From: JAFAMS01 sp963715815
GTDB lineage: Bacteria; Vulcanimicrobiota; Vulcanimicrobiia; Vulcanimicrobiales; Vulcanimicrobiaceae
Assembly (NCBI GenBank): GCA_963715815.1
Contig: OY970278.1
Span: forward strand, 2,294,001-2,358,000
Direction: 5' to 3'
Length of the DNA: 64,000 nucleotides
The translations under genes and the position numbers were made by a program. Under the pieces are notes generated by a model. The model saw nothing but the letters and a program-made list of their open reading frames with translations. It searched no databases and was not told the origin of the DNA. Within the stretch, counting starts at the first letter, position 1. Each line of letters begins with the position of its first letter. Below, in pieces: positions 59,526-64,000 of the stretch.

Positions 59526-61183
59526 CCGGCGATCACGACCTCGATCAAGTTAGGCTGCTTCGATGCGAGTGCGCGTTTCAGTTGCGTCCGAACGTCATCA
59601 AGCGTGCTTACGCGCTGCGATGCGACGCCGAGTGAACGGGCGAGTCCGACGAAGTCGATTGTGGGGTCCGTTAGATCCATTGCCACGTAGCGTTTCGTCT
59701 CGGCGGTGAGTGCACCCATCGCGAGCGCACGTTGCTTGAGAATCTTATACGATGTGTTGTTGAAGATCACGAACGTGACGGCGAGCTTCTCGTGCGCTGC
59801 CGTCCACAAGCCTTGGACCGTGTACATTGCGCTGCCGTCGCCGATGAGCGCGACGACGGGACGTTTGGGCAGCGCCAGCTGTGCGCCGATTGCAGCCGGC
59901 AAGCCCCAACCGATGCCACCACCGCGCAGGCCGAAATAACTTTGCGCGTCGTCGCTGCGCAACAGCGAGCGCATCCCCATTCCGGAAGAGACCGTCTCGT
60001 CGATGACGACGGCATCGGGCGGCAGCGTCTCGGCGATCGCCGCTAAGAGCGCAAGCGGTTCGATCGGCGTGCGTTTCGCGGCCTCCGCCGCTGCTGCCGC
60101 AAGATTCGCGCGCGCCTGTGCGTTCTGCGCGCGCGTCTCGGCGTCACGCGAACGCGCCGATGCAAGCTGTTCGGGCGACATGCGCGCTTGCGTTTCGGCC
60201 GTGAGCTCGGGCAGCGTCACTTTCGGTTCGCCAAAGATCGCCGCCAGGGCGGCGTAGTTCTTGGCGATCTCCCACGGATCGGTGTCGAGGTGGACGATCT
60301 TGAGATTCTCGGGCATCGCGTCGACAGGCGATGGGAGCGAAAGCGTGAACAAATCGGCGCCGAGCGAGATGACGAGATCGTGTCGCGCGAGGATTTCGCG
60401 GATGTTCTTCTGCAAGCGCAACATCGCACCAGAAAATAGCGGATGCGAGGACGGAAACGACGCACGGCTCGAAACGACTTCGGCATATACCGGCGCGCCC
60501 AGCAGCTCGGCGAAGGCCACGATCTCGTCAAGCGCGTTACTCTGTGCGATCGCATCGCCGGCGAAGATCAAAGGACGCTTCGCGCTTGCGCACAATTTTG
60601 CTGCGGCTTCGATCGCGGCGCGATCGCCGCGCACGTTCGGTGCGACTCGCGAGGGTGTGCCCATAGCGATCTCGGCTTCGTTCGTCAGCACGTCACCCGG
60701 AAGTGAGAGAAAGACGGGACCCGTCGGTGGTGCGAGCGCGGTTTTCGCAGCGCGATGAATCGCAAGCGGCAGTTCTTCGAGCCGACGAACTTCGCTCGAC
60801 CATTTGACGAGCGGGCGCGCGATCTCGGGAAGATCGGCCCACAACAGCGGCTCGCCGAACGTGAAGCTTTGATCGTGCTGTCCGGCCGTCACGATGATCG
60901 GCGATCCGGCTTTGCGCGCGTCGTAAAGCATCCCCATCGCGTTGCCGAGTCCAGGCGCAACGTGGACGCTGACACACGTCAGCTTTCCGGACGCTTGCGC
61001 GTATCCGTCGGCCATCGCCATCACGGCTGCTTCCTGCAAGCCGAGAATGTAGCGCAGCTCCGTTTCGACGGCGAGCGCGTCCATCAGTGGCAGCTCCGTC
61101 GTTCCGGGGTTTCCGAAGATATACTCGACGCCTTCTTGTTTCAGAAGCTCGAGAAACGCGCGTTTCCCTGAAAGAAAGGGCAC
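59522..61183 (-). CDS. Benzoylformate decarboxylase-like ThDP-dependent enzyme
   Basis: A 553-aa thiamine-diphosphate enzyme with the three-domain layout of the decarboxylase family. It has NPGTTELPLMDAL near residue 25, LQEAAVMAMADGYAQASGK (with the ThDP-activating Glu), VAPGLGNAMGML, and the ThDP-binding GDGSAMYTVQGLWTAAHEKL with NNTSYKILK. The NPGTTE block and the activating Glu are closest to benzoylformate decarboxylase, though acetolactate synthase-like and other 2-keto acid decarboxylases cannot be excluded. It overlaps the CoA-transferase gene by 4 nt and is divergent from the UGSC pair. Confidence 0.85.
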   Translation of the reverse strand: MPFLSGKRAFLELLKQEGVEYIFGNPGTTELPLMDALAVETELRYILGLQEAAVMAMADGYAQASGKLTCVSVHVAPGLGNAMGMLYDARKAGSPIIVTAGQHDQSFTFGEPLLWADLPEIARPLVKWSSEVRRLEELPLAIHRAAKTALAPPTGPVFLSLPGDVLTNEAEIAMGTPSRVAPNVRGDRAAIEAAAKLCASAKRPLIFAGDAIAQSNALDEIVAFAELLGAPVYAEVVSSRASFPSSHPLFSGAMLRLQKNIREILARHDLVISLGADLFTLSLPSPVDAMPENLKIVHLDTDPWEIAKNYAALAAIFGEPKVTLPELTAETQARMSPEQLASARSRDAETRAQNAQARANLAAAAAEAAKRTPIEPLALLAAIAETLPPDAVVIDETVSSGMGMRSLLRSDDAQSYFGLRGGGIGWGLPAAIGAQLALPKRPVVALIGDGSAMYTVQGLWTAAHEKLAVTFVIFNNTSYKILKQRALAMGALTAETKRYVAMDLTDPTIDFVGLARSLGVASQRVSTLDDVRTQLKRALASKQPNLIEVVIAG

Positions 61184-61234
61184 GTGATTTCAGTTGTGCA
61201 ACGCTTTTGAGCAACCCTTGAACACGAGCGTGGT

Positions 61235-61258
61235 CCCTCGACTTCGCTCGGGATGACA
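61235..61258 (-). repeat. REP-like intergenic repeat upstream of the UGSC locus
   Basis: CCCTCGACTTCGCTCGGGATGACA, the same core as at 27866-27890. The ATG at 61253, at its end, is probably part of the repeat, so the real start of the following gene is likely 61265. Confidence 0.7.
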
Positions 61259-61264
61259 AAGAAC

Positions 61265-62344
61265 ATGATTGCCACAAAACCGGAAGATCTCGTTGAGTAC
61301 TACTTCGAGCAGGCTTGGAGCGACGGATTGCCTGTCGTTCCACCGACGCCTGACAAAGTCGACGCCGTCATCGATGCGCTCGGCGGCGATCCCGAACATC
61401 TTGAAGCCGTTGTTCCGCCGCGACGCGGTGGACTGACGCGGCAAATCCTCGCCGTCAACATGGTGATGGCGGGTTGCAAGCCTGAATACGCACCAGTCGT
61501 GCGTGCCGCGATGCTCGCGCTCTGCTCTCCGGCATTCAATTTGAACGGCGTGCAAGCGACGACGCACATGGTCTCGCCGCTGCTCGTCGTCAACGGCCCG
61601 ATTCGGCGCGAGATCGGAATGAATGCCGGTCACAACGTCTTTGGTTCGGGGAATCGCGCCAACGCAACGATCGGCCGTGCGATTCGCATGATCTTACTCT
61701 CCGTCGGTGGTGGAACCCCGGGCGATCTCGACAAGAGCACGCTCGGAAGCCCCGCGAAATATACGTACTGCATCGCCGAGAACGAAGAGATCTCGCCTTG
61801 GGCACCCTACCACGTTGAACATGGGATGAGTCCCGATGAAAGCTCGGTGTTCGTGATCGCCGCGGAGCCGCCGCACAGCGTCACAAATCACATCGCCGAC
61901 GACGCGGAAGGCGTACTCGACAGCATCATTTCGGCGATGTCGACGATCGCGAACAACAACGCGGTTTCAAGCGGTTCGTGCGCGGTGGTCATCGGGCCCG
62001 AACATGCGGCAACGATCGCCAAGAGCGGTTGGACGCGTCACGACGTGCGCAACTATCTTTGGATGAACGCCGGCAATAAATTCTCGGCGCTCAGCTTCAA
62101 CGACCGGTACGGCAAGATTTACAACCGCAACCTTCCGCGTTGGTACAAGCGTCAGCCCGATTCGCGCATCCCAATCGTTCCGAGCGCCGAGGACATTCAT
62201 CTTTTCGTCGCCGGTGGCGAAGCCGGCCGCTTCTCGGCTTTTATTCCCGGATGGGGACACATGACAAGCCCCGTCTTGCTGCGAATCGACGGAAGCTCGC
62301 CGAACGCGGACGCGATGTGCGAAGACGGCACGTGCCGTCTCTAG
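61265..62344 (+). CDS. Conserved protein of unknown function, neighbour of UGSC selenoprotein
   Basis: A 359-aa protein, start MIATKPEDLVEYYFEQAWSD. Distinct segments are GLPVVPPTPDKVDAV, NMVMAGCKPEYAPVVRAAML, NGPIRREIGMNAGHNVFGSG, GGGTPGDLDKSTLGSP and a C terminus with a Cys pair (CEDGTCRL). No signal peptide, no membrane helix. I recall proteins of this kind beside UGSC-family genes but cannot name a reaction. The conserved Cys residues and the neighbouring selenoprotein suggest redox or thiol-related chemistry, by inference. It is followed 13 nt on by the UGSC gene. ATG 61253 lies in a repeat element and is less likely the start. Confidence 0.8.
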   Translation: MIATKPEDLVEYYFEQAWSDGLPVVPPTPDKVDAVIDALGGDPEHLEAVVPPRRGGLTRQILAVNMVMAGCKPEYAPVVRAAMLALCSPAFNLNGVQATTHMVSPLLVVNGPIRREIGMNAGHNVFGSGNRANATIGRAIRMILLSVGGGTPGDLDKSTLGSPAKYTYCIAENEEISPWAPYHVEHGMSPDESSVFVIAAEPPHSVTNHIADDAEGVLDSIISAMSTIANNNAVSSGSCAVVIGPEHAATIAKSGWTRHDVRNYLWMNAGNKFSALSFNDRYGKIYNRNLPRWYKRQPDSRIPIVPSAEDIHLFVAGGEAGRFSAFIPGWGHMTSPVLLRIDGSSPNADAMCEDGTCRL

Positions 62345-62357
62345 AGAGGACTTTCCA

Positions 62358-62876
62358 ATGATCTACGATCCACGCGGAACGATCGACGCGCCGGTTCTTC
62401 ATCTTGCCAAACGTCCGGCAAGTTTGCGCGGACTGCACCTCGGCGTTCTGGACAACACAAAATGGAACGGCTGGAAGCTCGAAGACCGCATCGCGACGGC
62501 GTTGGCCGAACGGCTCTCGCTCGGTCCGATCCGCCGCTACAAGAAGGAAAGCTTCTCGCGCGATGCGCGTCCGGAGCTTCTGGCCGAGATCGCAGCCGAA
62601 AGCGATCTCGTCCTCACCGGAATAGGTGATTGAGGCTCCTGCACGTCGTGCTGTATGCATGACGCCATCCGGCTAGAAACATCGGGGATTCCCACCGCCG
62701 TGCTCGTCACGACCGTTTTTCTGCACGAAGCCAAAGTTCAACGTGAGGCTCTTGGAATGACCGCTATCGAACCCGTCGTCGTAACGCATCCACTCAGCAC
62801 GCTCTCGAACGAACAGCTCGATGAGCGCGCGAACGAGGCGCTCGAGCAAATCGTGCGCGTGTGGGGTGGCAAGTGA
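62358..62876 (+). CDS. UGSC-family selenoprotein (TGA at codon 92 read as Sec)
   Basis: Two open frames are joined in the same frame by one TGA at 62631-62633. The first part (62358-62630) begins MIYDPRGTIDAPVLHL and ends DLVLTGIGD. The part after the TGA is GSCTSCCMHDAIRLETSGIPTAVLV and runs to a TGA at 62874-62876. The joined protein is 172 aa, with U at residue 92 in GDUGSCTSC. This is the UGSC motif that defines a family of selenocysteine proteins with Cys homologues. It is not a frameshift, because the frame is preserved on both sides. A bacterial-type SECIS hairpin should start just after the TGA. GCAC/GTGC and GGC/GCC pairs lie there, but I cannot confirm one. Function unknown, likely redox. 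Confidence 0.85.
62631..62666 (+). promoter_or_regulatory. Recoding TGA and candidate SECIS region
   Basis: The in-frame TGA and the following 33 nt. Possible pairings are GGC (62634-62636) with GCC (62664-62666) and TGCA (62640-62643) with TGCA (62656-62659), or a local GCAC/GTGC hairpin at 62641-62651. None has an obvious canonical apical GGU loop, so this is a hypothesis to be folded. Confidence 0.35.
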
Positions 62877-64000
62877 GAACATTGATCGTCGCGATACTGT
62901 TGGCGGCGACCGCCGGCAGTGCGGCCGCGTTCGATTTCGATAAGACTCCCGGACGCTTGCCGAAGATTGTCGTACCGCTCGCCTACTCGATTGCTTTCAA
63001 GCCGAATCTTGCGGCGAAGACGATGACCGGGACCGAACGAGTCACGCTCCGGGTACGGAAATCGACGAACCGACTGGTCTTCAACACGCTCAATCTAACG
63101 CTGAGCAACGTGCGCGTCGACGGGACTCCAGTTCAACGTGTGATCACGCAAAACGGTAAACAACTCTCGACGGTCGTCCTCGCGCAGCCGTTGCGCGCCG
63201 GTCATCATATTATGACGCTATCATATAGCGGAAAGATCGAAAGCGGACCCCGCGGTCTTTACGCGCAGCCGTATCGCACGCGAGCAGGCAGCGGAACGAT
63301 GCTTTCGAGCCAACTCGAATCGACCGATGCGCGGCGTTGGTTCCCGTGCTGGGACGAGCCCGCATTCCGCGCGCGCTTCACGCTGACGGCGACGATCCCG
63401 GCTACCTGGAGTGCGGTCGCCAACATGCCGATCGCGCATCGCGTCGTGCACGGGACGCTGGCTGACGTCATGTTCGAGCCTACGCCCAAGATGCCGACCT
63501 ATCTAGTCGAATTCACTGCCGGAAATCTCGGACATATCAGCGCGCGTAACGATGGTTACACACACTCGATTTGGGCCGTGCGCGGCGAAGAGAACACCGG
63601 ACGCGACGCACTGCGAGCTTCGCAAGATATCCTCAACGATTACAACAACTATTTCGCCTTCCGCTTCCCGATACCGAAGCTCGATTCGATCGCAATTCCC
63701 GGCGGTTTTCCCGGTGCCATGGAAAACTTGGGCGCTATTACCTATACCGAACAGCTGCTCTTGACCGGCCCGAACACAACGATCGAGTCGCGCCAAATTG
63801 CGTGGGACGTGCAGGCGCACGAGATGGCGCACCAGTGGGTAGGCGATCTCGTCACGATGGATTGGTGGAGCAACATCTGGCTCAATGAGAGCTTCGCATC
63901 GTGGATGGAGACGAAAGAAACCGCACTTCGTCATCCTCGGTGGGCGTGGTGGGAAGCCACTGACGGAGAGCTTCAGGGTGCGTTCGATGCCGATGGTCAA
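62873..64000 (+). CDS. M1-family aminopeptidase, secreted, 3' truncated by window
   Basis: A zinc aminopeptidase cut at the window end (376 codons seen). It starts GTG 62873, overlapping the UGSC stop, with a signal peptide MRTLIVAILLAATAGSAAAF. The N-terminal beta domain (DTARR-type SSQLESTDARRWFPCWDEPAF) is followed by the exopeptidase motif PGAMENLGAITY (GxMEN) and HEMAHQWVGDLVTMDWW with the Glu in NESFASWME (HExxHx18E). It would digest peptides outside the cytoplasm. Only the 4-nt overlap links it to the selenoprotein. Confidence 0.93.
   Translation, partial: MRTLIVAILLAATAGSAAAFDFDKTPGRLPKIVVPLAYSIAFKPNLAAKTMTGTERVTLRVRKSTNRLVFNTLNLTLSNVRVDGTPVQRVITQNGKQLSTVVLAQPLRAGHHIMTLSYSGKIESGPRGLYAQPYRTRAGSGTMLSSQLESTDARRWFPCWDEPAFRARFTLTATIPATWSAVANMPIAHRVVHGTLADVMFEPTPKMPTYLVEFTAGNLGHISARNDGYTHSIWAVRGEENTGRDALRASQDILNDYNNYFAFRFPIPKLDSIAIPGGFPGAMENLGAITYTEQLLLTGPNTTIESRQIAWDVQAHEMAHQWVGDLVTMDWWSNIWLNESFASWMETKETALRHPRWAWWEATDGELQGAFDADGQ

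Noticed and set aside
62358..62633. Separate short gene ending at the TGA
   Set aside because: The downstream frame continues without shift into conserved sequence. The UGSC pattern makes recoding a better explanation than two genes.

Overview
The window comes from a high-GC, densely packed bacterial chromosome. Neighbouring genes commonly overlap by 4 nt, and TTG and GTG starts are frequent. Bacteriohopanepolyol synthesis, secretory and cell-wall genes, a Lys-rich H1-like protein, a selenoprotein of the UGSC type, and an actinobacterial-style FHA/FHA/PP2C/RodA block joined to a Firmicutes-style def-fmt-rsmB block suggest an environmental, probably soil, lineage. Candidatus Eremiobacterota (WPS-2) is my best guess, at low to moderate confidence. 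I saw no rRNA, tRNA, CRISPR array, prophage or insertion sequence.

Layout. 1-3202 (+) holds the 3' end of a urease operon (ureC', E, F, G, D). 3172-8984 (-) has a sulfite dehydrogenase pair (molybdoenzyme plus cytochrome c), an EF-G paralogue, D-aminoacyl-tRNA deacylase and an amidase. 9105-11637 has a small peptide gene, a membrane diguanylate cyclase, a 143-bp tandem duplication and an HExxH peptidase. 11551-18838 (-) is a branched-chain amino-acid-type ABC operon (livHMGF, no binding protein here) running into a frameshifted Zn-dehydrogenase, a 2-hydroxyacid dehydrogenase and a membrane protein, preceded by amt. 18927-25748 (-) is def-fmt-rsmB-FHA-FHA-PP2C-RodA-polysaccharide deacetylase, linking formyl-methionine metabolism and 16S rRNA methylation with phospho-signalling and cell-wall growth. 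25760-27771 has a CPBP protease, two small proteins and dispersed intergenic repeats. 27991-33523 (-) is topA-trmFO-hslV-hslU. 33722-34009 (+) is the H1-like gene with a recognisable promoter and terminator. 34060-38497 (-) has oppDF, secG and dxs. 38575-43320 has a PAP2-like membrane protein, an RNase A-type toxin with a CdiI-like immunity gene, murI, a cell-wall amidase and a GerMN protein. 43357-47718 has a racemase/isomerase/MBL operon, malonyl-CoA decarboxylase and rpiA.

47715-58390 is the hopanoid locus. hpnI, hpnK and a ferritin-like diiron protein lie on the minus strand. hpnC, D, E, shc, hpnH, A, G and a NIPSNAP protein lie on the plus strand. Together they run from farnesyl diphosphate through squalene and hopene to adenosylhopane, ribosylhopane and probably glucosaminyl-bacteriohopanetetrol. 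dxs nearby could feed isoprenoid precursors.

58311-64000 has a CaiB/BaiF CoA-transferase and a benzoylformate decarboxylase-like ThDP enzyme (-). Divergent from them are a protein of unknown function, an apparent UGSC-family selenoprotein whose reading frame crosses an in-frame TGA at 62631-62633, and a secreted M1 aminopeptidase cut by the window end.

Main points for a second look: the selenoprotein and its partner, the orphan toxin/immunity pair, the hybrid def-to-RodA operon, the diiron protein in the hopanoid locus, genes without a standard start codon (ureD, hpnK), two apparent single-base frameshifts (fmt and the Zn-dehydrogenase), and the duplication at 10524-10809.
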